Shown: one piece after another, positions 26,553-39,919 of the stretch
Numbering within the stretch: position 1 is the stretch's first letter
How the letters are laid out: every line of letters begins with the position of its first letter
DNA from: Methanocalculus sp.
GTDB taxonomy: Archaea; Halobacteriota; Methanomicrobia; Methanomicrobiales; Methanocorpusculaceae
Reading direction: 5' to 3'
NCBI GenBank assembly: GCA_013329165.1
Contig: DUKV01000001.1
Span: forward strand, 53,660 to 117,659
Length of the DNA: 64,000 nt
Program-made: the position numbers and the translations under genes
The notes under the pieces: generated by a model
What the model saw: only the letters and a program-made list of their open reading frames with translations
What the model was told of the DNA's origin: nothing
Database searches by the model: none

Positions 26553-27033
26553 TACGAACGCGATCATCGATCTGCGTGAAGCTGGTTTGATTGCGGATCT
26601 CTTTCATCTCCCCTGTAGATTTGTCGTCTCTGATTTCGTTCAGAAAGAGCTGTTGCACCCCCCGTTTACTGCACTTGTCGATCTGGGCCTCTCTGTCCAG
26701 TCTCTGAGTGCGGATTCAGTTCAGGAATTAATGGGTCTGATTGACAGGTATCCGCAACCCTCCTATGCTGATCTTTCTGTACTGATTCTTGCAAAACAGG
26801 TGAAGAGACCACTCCTGACAGGAGACAGAGCGCTCATCCATGTAGCGGTTGCTCAGGGGGTTGAATGGTGTGGCACCTGCTGGCTTCTGGATTATATGGT
26901 GAATTCGAGGGTGATCACCCCCGAAAGGGCTATCAGTTCATTGCAGAAGATGCGTTTACAGAAGCGGAATCCACCGCAGGATGAATGCCGACAGACAATC
27001 CTGCAATGGAAGAAATATCGGGGGTTATTCTGA
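26509..27033 (+). CDS. PIN-domain ribonuclease, partner of the XRE-ImmA protein
   Basis: 174 residues with PIN acidic motifs: VIDTNAIIDL (about 12-21), VSDFVQKELL, SYADLSVLILA (about 83-93) and LLTGDRALI (about 99-107). It overlaps the regulator gene, so the two are co-translated and probably form a toxin-antitoxin-like unit. The C-terminus is an unassigned basic region with RLQKRNPPQ. RNA target unknown. Confidence 0.83.
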   Translation: MEKYHVTARPLYVIDTNAIIDLREAGLIADLFHLPCRFVVSDFVQKELLHPPFTALVDLGLSVQSLSADSVQELMGLIDRYPQPSYADLSVLILAKQVKRPLLTGDRALIHVAVAQGVEWCGTCWLLDYMVNSRVITPERAISSLQKMRLQKRNPPQDECRQTILQWKKYRGLF

Positions 27034-27101
27034 CATTTTCAGGAAGATACCTCAGGATTGGGTATATCTCCCCTTCAGTTTCTGCCCTATTCTTCCCCCT
27101 C

Positions 27102-27854
27102 TCACACCGACGCCTTCCTGAAGAGAAACGCCCCGATAACAATCATCACCGCTGTGGTCAGGCCAAGCACCGCCAGAGATACAAGCGGATGGATGGCCGA
27201 GGTGCCGAGGAGCCCATACCGGATTCCTTCCACGCCATAGGTGAGCGGGTTCACAAGTGTCAGGGGTATCACCCATCCGGGCAGGCTTTCAATCGGGAAC
27301 AGGGCGCCGGAGAGGCCGAAGATCGGGAAGATCACAAAGTTCATGATCAGCTGGAACCCGTGCATATCCTCCATCCTTGAAGCAATGGCGATGCCGAGTG
27401 CTGCAAAGCAGATGCCGATCAGCGTCATGAAGAGGAAGGCGATGAGAAAACCTGCGAGGGAGGGTATCCTGATCCCGATGAAGAGCGATAAGACAAGGAT
27501 GAACGCCCCCTGGATGACGGCGGTCGTTGCACCGCCGACGGTCTGGCCGAGCATGATCTCAAGCCGTGAGACCGGTGCGACCAGCGTCTCTTTCAGGAAC
27601 CCAAACTGCTTGTCCCAGATGATCATGATCCCCGAGAAGATCGAGGTGAAGAGCACCGCCATTGCGATGATCCCGGGCACCAGGAACTGGAGGTAATTCT
27701 CTCCCGGACTCCCCGGTATCTGCACCACCTCATTCAGCCCAAATCCAAGTGCCAGAAGGAAGAAGACCGGCATCCCCAGACTCCCGACGATCCGGCTCTT
27801 TGAACGGACATAGCGCTTCACGCTCCGCAGCCAGAGTGTATAGATGATATCCAT
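27102..27854 (-). CDS. ABC-2 type exporter permease
   Basis: 250 residues with about six hydrophobic segments. The ABC-2 signature region lies near residues 95-215 (VSRLEIMLGQTVGG, SGALFPIESLPGW). It belongs to the DrrB/NodJ group of drug or lipid/polysaccharide exporters. It follows the ATPase gene by two bases and would form the membrane half of a dimeric exporter. Substrate unknown. Confidence 0.88.
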   Translation of the reverse strand: MDIIYTLWLRSVKRYVRSKSRIVGSLGMPVFFLLALGFGLNEVVQIPGSPGENYLQFLVPGIIAMAVLFTSIFSGIMIIWDKQFGFLKETLVAPVSRLEIMLGQTVGGATTAVIQGAFILVLSLFIGIRIPSLAGFLIAFLFMTLIGICFAALGIAIASRMEDMHGFQLIMNFVIFPIFGLSGALFPIESLPGWVIPLTLVNPLTYGVEGIRYGLLGTSAIHPLVSLAVLGLTTAVMIVIGAFLFRKASV

Positions 27855-27856
27855 CG

Positions 27857-28837
27857 CTAGTTCCTCCTCGGCGTCCTCATCCGCATCTGATCTGCTACCC
27901 CTGCCTCTTCATGCCGCATCTCCCTGCCTGTATAGTGGAGGAAGACATCCTCGAGGGTGGGCTTTCTGATCGAGATGGATGCAATTGTATAGCCATCCCC
28001 ACTGATCATGCGGAGGAGTTCGGGCAGGTGATCTTCTGCAGAATGGAGCCGGATGATCACCTGCCCGTCATACTGTTCTGCACCCAGAATCCACGGGGCC
28101 TTGATCTCGTCTGCAATCCTGCCGGCATCAGGGGAAGTGATGTAGACCACGTCTTCACCCACCCGGGTCTTCAGGTTCGCTGGCGTATCTATCGCAACGA
28201 TTATGCCCTGGTCGATGATCGCCACCCTGCCGCAGAGCCGATCCGCCTCATCCATGTAGTGGGTGGTGAGGATGATGGTGATCCCTTTTGTCTGGTTCAG
28301 GGTGTGGATATACTCCCAGAGATGGTTTCTGGTCTGGGGATCAAGGCCGAGTGTCGGCTCATCCAGGAAGAGGATCGATGGCTCGTGCAGGAGGCCCCGT
28401 GCGATCTCAAGCCGCCGTCGCATCCCTCCCGAATAGGTCTTCACCAGGCTGTCTTTCCTCTCTTCCAGTTCGACAAGCCTGAGCATCTCATCTATCCGCT
28501 CCTCCCTGATTTTTTTCGGGATGCGATAGAGCCTGCCATGAAAGTCCATATTCTCCCATGCCGTCAGCTCTTCGTCCAGGCTCTGGTCCTGGAACACGAC
28601 CCCGATGGCTTTCCGGACGCCATCCTGATCTTTCCTGATATCGATCCCATTGAGAAGAGCCCTGCCAGATGTCGGCTCAAGCAGGGTGGAGAGCATCGAG
28701 ATGGTGGTTGTCTTCCCGGCACCATTCGGGCCCAGGAGCCCGAAGATCTCCCCTTCCGGTATCTCAAAGGAGATGGCATCGACTGCTGTAAAGTCCCCGA
28801 AACGCTTGGTGAGTGAATCCACGAGAATCGCAGTCAT
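27857..28837 (-). CDS. ABC exporter ATP-binding protein (DrrA-like)
   Basis: 326 residues. Walker A GPNGAGKTTT at about 37-46, signature YSGGMRRRLEIARG near 140, and Walker B LFLDEPTLGLD near 160. The C-terminal DrrA-type extension ends around KPTLEDVFLHYTGREM. It overlaps the PadR regulator gene by four bases and drives the permease gene next door. Confidence 0.93.
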   Translation of the reverse strand: MTAILVDSLTKRFGDFTAVDAISFEIPEGEIFGLLGPNGAGKTTTISMLSTLLEPTSGRALLNGIDIRKDQDGVRKAIGVVFQDQSLDEELTAWENMDFHGRLYRIPKKIREERIDEMLRLVELEERKDSLVKTYSGGMRRRLEIARGLLHEPSILFLDEPTLGLDPQTRNHLWEYIHTLNQTKGITIILTTHYMDEADRLCGRVAIIDQGIIVAIDTPANLKTRVGEDVVYITSPDAGRIADEIKAPWILGAEQYDGQVIIRLHSAEDHLPELLRMISGDGYTIASISIRKPTLEDVFLHYTGREMRHEEAGVADQMRMRTPRRN

Positions 28838-29334
28838 TCGGATCTCCCCTTATCGCTGAGCTTTCCAAGTCTCTTTTTACATGCCCTGAGGATCTCCAGT
28901 GCTTCTTCATGCTTCTCTGCTGGCAGGGTATGGATACACTCCCGTATCTCCCACATCATCTCCCGGAGAGACGCACGTTCCTCTCCAAAGATCCTGGCAT
29001 GCAGGGTTTTAAGGAGGAGTAGCTGTTCCCCGGACTGTTGCCTGCATGCCTTGATTGAAGCCAGAACCTCTTCCCCGGCATCGGTAAGGGTATAAATGGT
29101 CTTTGCACGCAATCCTGTATCTTCTTCCATAATAAGCCCTTCATCGGCGAGGCTGTGGAGCAGAGGATAGAGCGTTCCCTTGCTCGGCACCCATGCTCCT
29201 CCGGTTACCTCCTCAATTTCTTTGAGTAGATCATAGCCGGATTTTGGTTTACAGTGGAGAGAATGCAGGACATACAGGGAGATCAATGACCTTGTATGGC
29301 CTTCTTCGGTGGTGTAATGTAGTATGCCTTTCAT
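28834..29334 (-). CDS. PadR-family transcriptional regulator
   Basis: 166 residues. The winged HTH is SGYDLLKEIEEVTGGAWVPSKGTLYPLL, in segments, with the typical PadR GTLYPLLHSLADEGLI. A C-terminal dimerising coiled helix follows. Start chosen at MKGILHYTTEEG; the reading to 29475 adds 47 unlikely residues. It heads the regulator-ATPase-permease operon and probably represses it until the export substrate binds. Confidence 0.9.
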   Translation of the reverse strand: MKGILHYTTEEGHTRSLISLYVLHSLHCKPKSGYDLLKEIEEVTGGAWVPSKGTLYPLLHSLADEGLIMEEDTGLRAKTIYTLTDAGEEVLASIKACRQQSGEQLLLLKTLHARIFGEERASLREMMWEIRECIHTLPAEKHEEALEILRACKKRLGKLSDKGRSE

Positions 29335-29531
29335 TGTATTACTCGACCTTATGATGATAGTTCTATTTCGAACCGTCTTGTAATGAACTGTTTGTAACAA
29401 TACTATTTCATCACATCGAATGAGGCGGCAATGTTTTCTTCCATGCGCCTGATGTAATGGCCTGGTTCTGCCCACGATACCAGAGCCTATTTACCTTACC
29501 CGGACAATTTTTTCATTCAGAGGATTCTGGT

Positions 29532-29741
29532 ATGCCGGATGAGTGGAAGGTGACGGTCACCGTGACCCTGAAGGTGGGTGGTGCATCAACGAGGAAAGAG
29601 GCGGAAGCTGCTGCGCTCGAACGCCTGCTCGGGCTTATAAGGAGCGGTGGCGAGATCCCCTGGGAGACGGATGTCGTTCCGCTCAGGGCGCCGGGGGAGC
29701 CACGAAGCGATGAGCCGCTCTTCGGGGTGAAGTGGGAATAG
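29532..29741 (+). CDS. Small hypothetical protein
   Basis: 69 residues, MPDEWKVTVTVTLKVGG..., with a beta hairpin then a helix (TRKEAEAAALERLLGLI) and a C-terminal strand. No family recognised. GC and codon use match neighbours and the frame is clean. It lies about 100 bases before the geranylgeranyl reductase-like gene on the same strand, possibly co-transcribed. Confidence 0.55.
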   Translation: MPDEWKVTVTVTLKVGGASTRKEAEAAALERLLGLIRSGGEIPWETDVVPLRAPGEPRSDEPLFGVKWE

Positions 29742-29838
29742 GCTGCCTGATAGCTCTATCGAGGTGCTCTTCATCCACCCCTGCATACAGAAGACACCCC
29801 TCTCTTATCTCTTCTCCGGACACATGATCAGGTAACGC

Positions 29839-30984
29839 ATGTATGATATCGTCGTCGTCGGGGGGGGCCCTGTCGGGGCAACTGCCGCACGTCTGTCTGC
29901 CGAAGCCGGCCTCTCGACACTCCTCATTGAAGAGCATGCAGCAGCCGGGCATCCGGTCCAGTGTGCCGGTCTCCTCAGCTCATCTGCCTTTGCAGAATGC
30001 GAGGTGACAGATCGTTCTGTTCTGAATACCATACAGGGTGCCCGGATCGTCTCGGGCAAGGGGAGCGAACTCCTCTTTGATGCAGAGAAGACGAAGGCCT
30101 ATGTTGTTGACCGTGCCGCACTTGACCGCGAGATGGTGCAGGCGGCAGCCGCAGCAGGTGCCGATATCCGGATGAAATGTTATGCGGATTGGAAAAAACC
30201 CGGTCTCATCACGACACGGGGATCCGGTGGACGTGCAGAGGTCCCCCACCGGATCTGCATTGCAGCAGACGGCCCCCGGAGCGGGATTGCCAGATCGGCC
30301 GGCCTGCCCCGGCCAAAGCATCTCCTTGCCGGCATCCAGGCAGATATCGTTCTTCATCGCGATCCCCGGTTCGTCGAACTCCATCCGGATGCCTCGCCAG
30401 ACTTCTTCGGCTGGGTGATCCCGATCTCAGAGACGAGAGCGCGTGTCGGCCTCTGCGGAATGCAGGATATCCCTGAACGTTTCTCGGCCTTCATCAGGAA
30501 TTACTCGGGAACATCCGTTCATTGCGTCACGGGAGCAATCCCCCTTGGCCCCCCCGAAAAGACCTATTCCGATCGCCTCATGGTCTGTGGGGATGCAGCC
30601 GGGCTCCCAAAGCCCACCTCGGGCGGGGGGGTCTATACCGGGATCCGATCAGCCCGGCACGCGGTGGCAACTGCCGTGCGGGCATTTGAGGTGGAGAATA
30701 CGAGAGCTGAGGCACTCTATACCTATCAAAGGCTCTGGCAGGCGGATATCGGGCGGGAGCTTGCCCTCGGGCTGAAGCTCTTTGAGATGCGGGGGCGGCT
30801 GAGTTCAGATGATGTCGATGTAGCAATCAAAGCCCTCTCGGCCCCGGAGATCCTGAAGATCATCGTGGAAGACGGGGATATGGATCGGCCGGGAAAACTG
30901 ATCCGCCGCCTCATCTTCAAGCCCGAACTCCTGTCCCTCTTTGGTCGGCTTGGCATCATACACCTTTTAAGAAGTATGACATGA
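29839..30984 (+). CDS. Geranylgeranyl reductase-family flavoprotein
   Basis: 381 residues with N-terminal FAD motif VVVGGGPVGATAARLS (5-20), a middle CAGLLSSSAF and the second FAD motif VCGDAAGLPKPTSGGG near 255. The family saturates isoprenoid chains of archaeal membrane lipids or menaquinone-like compounds, or acts as related oxidoreductases. No membrane segment is clear. Whether this one reduces lipid double bonds is inference. Confidence 0.85.
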   Translation: MYDIVVVGGGPVGATAARLSAEAGLSTLLIEEHAAAGHPVQCAGLLSSSAFAECEVTDRSVLNTIQGARIVSGKGSELLFDAEKTKAYVVDRAALDREMVQAAAAAGADIRMKCYADWKKPGLITTRGSGGRAEVPHRICIAADGPRSGIARSAGLPRPKHLLAGIQADIVLHRDPRFVELHPDASPDFFGWVIPISETRARVGLCGMQDIPERFSAFIRNYSGTSVHCVTGAIPLGPPEKTYSDRLMVCGDAAGLPKPTSGGGVYTGIRSARHAVATAVRAFEVENTRAEALYTYQRLWQADIGRELALGLKLFEMRGRLSSDDVDVAIKALSAPEILKIIVEDGDMDRPGKLIRRLIFKPELLSLFGRLGIIHLLRSMT

Positions 30985-30988
30985 TCGG

Positions 30989-31011
30989 GTATTGCAAATA
31001 ATTCGTAATAC
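30989..31011. promoter_or_regulatory. 23-bp palindrome upstream of the Co/Ni transporter operon
   Basis: GTATTGCAAAT, one central base, ATTCGTAATAC: nine of eleven base pairs are symmetric. It lies 39 bases before the cbiM ATG, followed by an AT-rich stretch (ACTTTTAACC). The position and symmetry suit a metal-sensing repressor such as NikR, but the spacing differs from the E. coli NikR site, so the regulator is not identified. Confidence 0.5.
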
Positions 31012-31049
31012 TTTTAACCAATAAGGTGTTATAATCCTCTGGTGAACTC

Positions 31050-31691
31050 ATGCATATACCCGATCCATTCATGCCAATCTGGCAGGGCGGAATCTACTGG
31101 ATCATCGCCCTTATCTTTATTATTCTGGCCCTGAAGTGGGCGAGGAACGAGCTGACAGAAGATAAAATTCCGATGGTGGCGGTCCTCTCCGCCGGAATCT
31201 TCGCGATCCAGGCCTTCAACCTGCCGGTTGGCTTTGGGACGAGTGGACACCTGGTTGGAGGGGCACTGGTTGCCATCCTGCTCGGCTCTCCCTATGCAGC
31301 CGTCTTCGTCCTCACGCTTGTCCTGATCATACAGGGCATCATCTTCGGTGATGGCGGGCTCACCACGATGGGTGCGAATATCCTCACGATGGGAGTGATA
31401 GGCGGGTTCATCGGATACTCCTCCTACCAGGGGCTTCACCGGGCGACGAAGAGCGTGTATCTCTCCGCTGCCATTGCCGCATGGCTTGCCTGTTTCATCG
31501 CAGCACTTGCCTGTGCCGTGATGATGTGGCTTGCAGGCACCTTCCCGCTTGTGCCGGGGCTTGCAGCTATGGGGCTCTACCATGCGATCATCGGCATCGT
31601 CGAAGGGGCAATCACGGCAGGTGCAATCTACCTCCTCCTCCAGGCACGCCCTGAATTCTCCGAGATGGTGACGGGGGCGAGCAGTACATGA
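31050..31691 (+). CDS. cbiM: ECF cobalt/nickel transporter substrate-binding protein CbiM/NikM
   Basis: 213 residues with about seven helices. The N-terminal MHIPDPF places His2 where the family binds the metal, so the N-terminal methionine start is functionally fixed. It is the S-component of an energy-coupling-factor transporter. Four-base overlap with the PDGLE gene. Cobalt or nickel cannot be told apart from sequence alone. Confidence 0.92.
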   Translation: MHIPDPFMPIWQGGIYWIIALIFIILALKWARNELTEDKIPMVAVLSAGIFAIQAFNLPVGFGTSGHLVGGALVAILLGSPYAAVFVLTLVLIIQGIIFGDGGLTTMGANILTMGVIGGFIGYSSYQGLHRATKSVYLSAAIAAWLACFIAALACAVMMWLAGTFPLVPGLAAMGLYHAIIGIVEGAITAGAIYLLLQARPEFSEMVTGASST

Positions 31692-32020
31692 AGAATCAGC
31701 AGTTTATCATCATTGGCCTGGTTTTCGCCATCCTGATCGGAATCGTCGCCGTTGTTGTCGCCTCCGGCGATCCGGACGGTCTTGAGAGCAGTGCGCTCGT
31801 TGTCCAGGGACAGAAGATGCTCTTCGGCGACACCCCTGAAGATGCAGAAATTCATGAAGAAGAGGAGGGGCGATTCTCCTATGAATCACCATTCCCGGAT
31901 TATACGTTGGGGGGAGAGGGAGGCACTGCCGGTGAAGCGGCCGTAATCGCCCTCGGCACGATCATCGCTCTCATCCTCGCTCTGGCTATTGGAAAAATGG
32001 CATTGGCGAAGAAATCATAA
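31688..32020 (+). CDS. PDGLE-domain CbiN/NikN-like membrane protein
   Basis: 110 residues. Helix 1 (about 6-26) is followed directly by DPDGLESSALVV, the PDGLE motif; a hydrophilic acidic loop (EIHEEEEGR) and helix 2 (about 84-106) complete it. This small subunit stabilises the metal loading of CbiM/NikM. It is encoded between cbiM and cbiO, as expected. Confidence 0.9.
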   Translation: MKNQQFIIIGLVFAILIGIVAVVVASGDPDGLESSALVVQGQKMLFGDTPEDAEIHEEEEGRFSYESPFPDYTLGGEGGTAGEAAVIALGTIIALILALAIGKMALAKKS

Positions 32021-32059
32021 TCTTTATCTTCTTATTTTTACTACTCTATCATACTTCCA

Positions 32060-32893
32060 ATGCATTTAATCGAAACACGAAACCTCTGTTATGTGTATAA
32101 AAACAATGTCCCGGCACTTGACGGGATCGATTTTGTGGCACCCCGTAAAGCGAGCATCGCTCTCCTCGGGCCAAATGGGGCGGGTAAAAGTACTCTCTTC
32201 AAACACTTCAACGGCATCCTGAAACCGACATCAGGCGAAGTGCTGATACGTGGGGAACCGATTACAAAGAAGAATATTGCGGATATCAGGAAGTTTGTCG
32301 GGATCGTCTTCCAGAATCCCGACGACCAGATCTTCTCCCCCACCGTCGAACAGGATATTGCATTTGGGCCGGTGAACCTCGGGCTCGATCCCGAGACGGT
32401 CGCACACCGGGTGGATGGCGCTGTTGCAATGCTTGGGTTGGAGGATCTCCGCTCCCGTGTTCCCCACCAACTCTCGGGGGGGGAGAAGAAACGGGTTGCT
32501 ATCGCAGGCGTTGTGGCGATGGAGCCCCAGGTGATGGTCCTCGATGAGCCGACAGCCGGTCTTGATCCGGGGGGAGTAGAAGATCTGCTGGCATTTTTAA
32601 AGACCCTCCCTGAAGAGTACGGGATGACCATCATCTTCTCGACACATCAGGTTGATCTTGTGCCGGAGATCGCCGATCTCGTCTATGTGATGAATCACGG
32701 CAGGATCACCGGCTCGGGAACTGTTGATGAGATCTTCTCCCATGAGGAGCTCCTCAACTCAACCCGTCTCCATATCCCGCCACTGCCACGGCTCATCAGG
32801 AAGCTCAGAAGAGACGGTGTTCAGATCGATATGGCATACCGGTATAGCGATGCCGAAGCAGCATTCTTCAGGGCATTTGGCAGGCAACCATGA
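32060..32893 (+). CDS. cbiO: ECF transporter ATPase CbiO
   Basis: 277 residues. Walker A LLGPNGAGKSTL (about 36-47), signature QLSGGEKKRVAIAG near 138, Walker B VMVLDEPTAGLD near 158, and the H-loop STHQVD. It energises metal uptake with CbiQ and CbiM. It overlaps cbiQ by four bases. Confidence 0.95.
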   Translation: MHLIETRNLCYVYKNNVPALDGIDFVAPRKASIALLGPNGAGKSTLFKHFNGILKPTSGEVLIRGEPITKKNIADIRKFVGIVFQNPDDQIFSPTVEQDIAFGPVNLGLDPETVAHRVDGAVAMLGLEDLRSRVPHQLSGGEKKRVAIAGVVAMEPQVMVLDEPTAGLDPGGVEDLLAFLKTLPEEYGMTIIFSTHQVDLVPEIADLVYVMNHGRITGSGTVDEIFSHEELLNSTRLHIPPLPRLIRKLRRDGVQIDMAYRYSDAEAAFFRAFGRQP

Positions 32894-33702
32894 TCGAGGA
32901 GCTCTTTGCAATCGAGCAGGAGTCATACCGGGACAGCATTATCCACCGGCTGGATGCACGGGTGAAGCTGATCATCACCTTTGCGGCAATCATTGCAGTT
33001 GTATCGTTTCCATTTGAACAGAATCTCTATCTTGTATCCGGCGGATTCCTGTTCCTTCTGATCATCCTCTTTGCCCTCTCAAAGACCTCAATCAAAACCT
33101 ATCTCATCCGCCTTGCCCTGATTCTACCGTTTGGCTTCTTCATCATCGTCGCACAGATCTTCTTTAAAAATCCACGGTATACAGAATTCACCGTTCTCTT
33201 TGATCTCCCGTTTGGAATTGCTGTGTACCAGGAATCACTCCTGTTTGCCCTGATGCTTACAGCAAAATTCATCGTCTGCGTCTCCTTCATCATCCTCCTT
33301 TCAGGAACAACACCGATGCATGATCTCCTTGAAGGGGCAGCACGGCTTGGGCTGCCAGCAGAGTTTACCCTGGTTCTCGGGATGACGATCCGGTATCTCT
33401 TCGTCTTTGCGGTAATGTATGGGTGTATCCAGGACGCGCTTGCCACCCGCTGCTTCAATGCCTATGATCGGGCTCTTTCCTACCGATACCGGCTCTCGAC
33501 GATCGCCTATACCATCGGCACCCTCTTCCTCCGCTCCTTCGAGCAGGGAGAGCGGACCTATATGAGCATGCTCTGCCGGGGATATGGCCGCTCCTCTCAT
33601 ATCTATATCACAAAGAAACCTCTTCCGGCTCCTGACAGGATTGCTCTGTTGATAATCATGCCATTTATCGTCATCTTCCCCCTCCTCGTCTACCTCTTCT
33701 GA
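32890..33702 (+). CDS. cbiQ: ECF transporter transmembrane protein CbiQ
   Basis: 270 residues with five to six helices. The T-component coupling motif is seen as TRCFNAYDRA and later MSMLCRGYGR, the Ala-Arg-Gly-like motifs contacting the ATPase. It is the last gene of the transporter operon. Confidence 0.93.
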   Translation: MIEELFAIEQESYRDSIIHRLDARVKLIITFAAIIAVVSFPFEQNLYLVSGGFLFLLIILFALSKTSIKTYLIRLALILPFGFFIIVAQIFFKNPRYTEFTVLFDLPFGIAVYQESLLFALMLTAKFIVCVSFIILLSGTTPMHDLLEGAARLGLPAEFTLVLGMTIRYLFVFAVMYGCIQDALATRCFNAYDRALSYRYRLSTIAYTIGTLFLRSFEQGERTYMSMLCRGYGRSSHIYITKKPLPAPDRIALLIIMPFIVIFPLLVYLF

Positions 33703-33741
33703 CCGGATCATTCATCTGATCTCCCGGCAAGATGATTCTTT

Positions 33742-34050
33742 ATGGAAAGCAAATTTGGCAGAGGGTTTGTTGTGAACCTCGTCCTTCTGAGCAGGCATTT
33801 TGCCCTCCCCCCCGAACAGGCATTCTATGGAGCATCCGATCATGTCACCGAGATGACCGTGCCGCCTTCCCTGAAAGGAACCGAGGTCGCTCAACTGACC
33901 GAGCGGCTGAAGAAACTTATTCTATGGCATAAGATCGGGATGGATGACAAACAGGAGGCCGAGGCGGCAAAAAAGCTCATCGCCAAACTGATCCTTGCCG
34001 TTGACCGGGAACTTGGCATTGAGGATCCCGATATGGGTTCATTCGACTGA
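33742..34050 (+). CDS. Hypothetical protein, 102 residues
   Basis: Soluble, mostly helical (VVNLVLLSRHFALPPEQAFYGASDH, in segments; C-terminal KKLIAKLILAVDREL), ending acidic. It starts 39 bases after cbiQ and may be co-transcribed with it. It resembles no family I can name. Clean frame, composition like its neighbours. Confidence 0.65.
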   Translation: MESKFGRGFVVNLVLLSRHFALPPEQAFYGASDHVTEMTVPPSLKGTEVAQLTERLKKLILWHKIGMDDKQEAEAAKKLIAKLILAVDRELGIEDPDMGSFD

Positions 34051-34205
34051 TTTTACCCCCTCATCCCGCTGTATTCGGTCATATGGGGAGAGCTATATCA
34101 TCTTTAAGAACCAATATGAGAAGGTCTAGCAGCAGGTATAGATCCTGCCTGCATGAGGATGGCACAGAATTGTATCGGGGCATTTTCCCATCAACTGTGC
34201 CATAA

Positions 34206-38661
<4,456 letters not shown>

Positions 38662-38688
38662 ATACAGGGGGGTGAATAACCCCTCTCT

Positions 38689-39102
38689 ATGTTTCAGACA
38701 ACCATTCACCTGAAGACCTCGGGGGAAGGGGATGTCATCGATATCACCCCTTTTGTCTTGGATGCTGTTCTTAAGAGTGGAGCGGAGAGCGGAGTTGTCC
38801 ACCTCTTTGTCGTTGGATCAACTGCTGCCCTGACGACGATCGAATTTGAACCCGGTGCGGTGAGCGACCTGCGGACCGCGTTATCACGGATCGCTCCTTC
38901 TGATGTACCCTATGCACATGATGACCGGTGGGGAGATGGTAATGGCCGATCCCATATACGGGCGGCAATAATTGGCCCCTCCCTCTCAATACCGTTTGCT
39001 GAAAAGAGGCTCCTCAATGGAACATGGCAGCAGATCGTGCTCTGTGAGCTGGATATCCGCCATGCCAGAGACAGGAGCGTTCTGCTGACGATTTTGCCCT
39101 GA
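38689..39102 (+). CDS. yjbQ: YjbQ/UPF0047 family protein
   Basis: 137 residues. The family's His-rich centre HDDRWGDGNGRSHIRAAIIG (about 84-103) and C-terminal LCELDIRHARDRSVLLTIL are clear. Members show secondary thiamine-phosphate synthase activity, but the physiological role is uncertain. It is 27 bases after gyrA and convergent with the UPF0147 gene. Confidence 0.93.
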   Translation: MFQTTIHLKTSGEGDVIDITPFVLDAVLKSGAESGVVHLFVVGSTAALTTIEFEPGAVSDLRTALSRIAPSDVPYAHDDRWGDGNGRSHIRAAIIGPSLSIPFAEKRLLNGTWQQIVLCELDIRHARDRSVLLTILP

Positions 39103-39105
39103 ATC

Positions 39106-39369
39106 TCAGTCGAGTGGAATTGATTCGAGTTGTGAGACGAGTTCCCAGATCCGTGTGCGTGCATGCACCGGCATATTCGGATCATTGCTGACCTCGTCGA
39201 TCTTTGAGATTGCGGTTGCCGCACGGAGACCGGGCTGCATCTTCTCGTCAAGAAGGATGTTCATGGTCTCATCGGCTACACGCCGGATATTCCTTGGAAT
39301 TGTGTTATCATCCTTCATCATCTGTAAAATCTGTACACAATTTCGTATTGTATTGTTTGTTTCTGCCAA
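39106..39369 (-). CDS. UPF0147 family protein
   Basis: 87 residues, all helical. The conserved archaeal pattern is [18 protein letters not shown], then [21 protein letters not shown], in segments, matching UPF0147. Function unknown. It is convergent with yjbQ (three-base gap). Confidence 0.9.
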   Translation of the reverse strand: MAETNNTIRNCVQILQMMKDDNTIPRNIRRVADETMNILLDEKMQPGLRAATAISKIDEVSNDPNMPVHARTRIWELVSQLESIPLD

Positions 39370-39478
39370 TTGGAACCCTCCATCTTGCCTTCTAGTATTC
39401 CCCCTGTGGACTTATATAGTTTCATGGATGAAAGAGTATCTTTCATCATCCCTTATCGCCTATACAGATCTGGTGTTT

Positions 39479-39919
39479 ATGGCAGAAATAGATGAGATAA
39501 TGGCTGAATATCTTCTAAAAGGTGCAAAGATGCTGGCAAAGACCTGTCCGGCCTGTCATGCACCGCTCTTCGAATATAAGGGTGAGCGGTTCTGTGTGGT
39601 CTGTGACCAGGCTGCTGTTTCAGCTGCTGAACCAACATCCGGGTTGCCGGTGGATACGCTCCCGGAACAGAATGAACCAGGGGAGGTTCCCGTTCAGACT
39701 CCTCCTCCCTCCCGGGTGGATGCAGTGCAGGAGCTGCAGAGAGGAACCCTCTCCTCCCTGGCAGATTCCATATCAGATGCGATGGTGAAGCTCTGCGACA
39801 GGATGGGCAATGAGCCGGATCCTGCGCGGTGCCTCCTCTACATGCAGGCGATCAGGGAAGGGGCTCTTTCGATTGCGGCTCTCCGGGAGAAAGAGCCGCA
39901 TCATCATCGGAAAGCGTGA
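39479..39919 (+). CDS. Sjogren/scleroderma autoantigen p27-like zinc-ribbon protein
   Basis: 146 residues. AEYLLKGAKMLAKTCPACHAPLFEYKGERFCVVC holds the two CxxC pairs of the autoantigen-1 family. A Pro-rich linker and a C-terminal helical region follow. Function unknown in Archaea. It starts at ATG 39479 after an AT-rich leader. The last 68 bases run antisense to the helicase gene end. Confidence 0.82.
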   Translation: MAEIDEIMAEYLLKGAKMLAKTCPACHAPLFEYKGERFCVVCDQAAVSAAEPTSGLPVDTLPEQNEPGEVPVQTPPPSRVDAVQELQRGTLSSLADSISDAMVKLCDRMGNEPDPARCLLYMQAIREGALSIAALREKEPHHHRKA

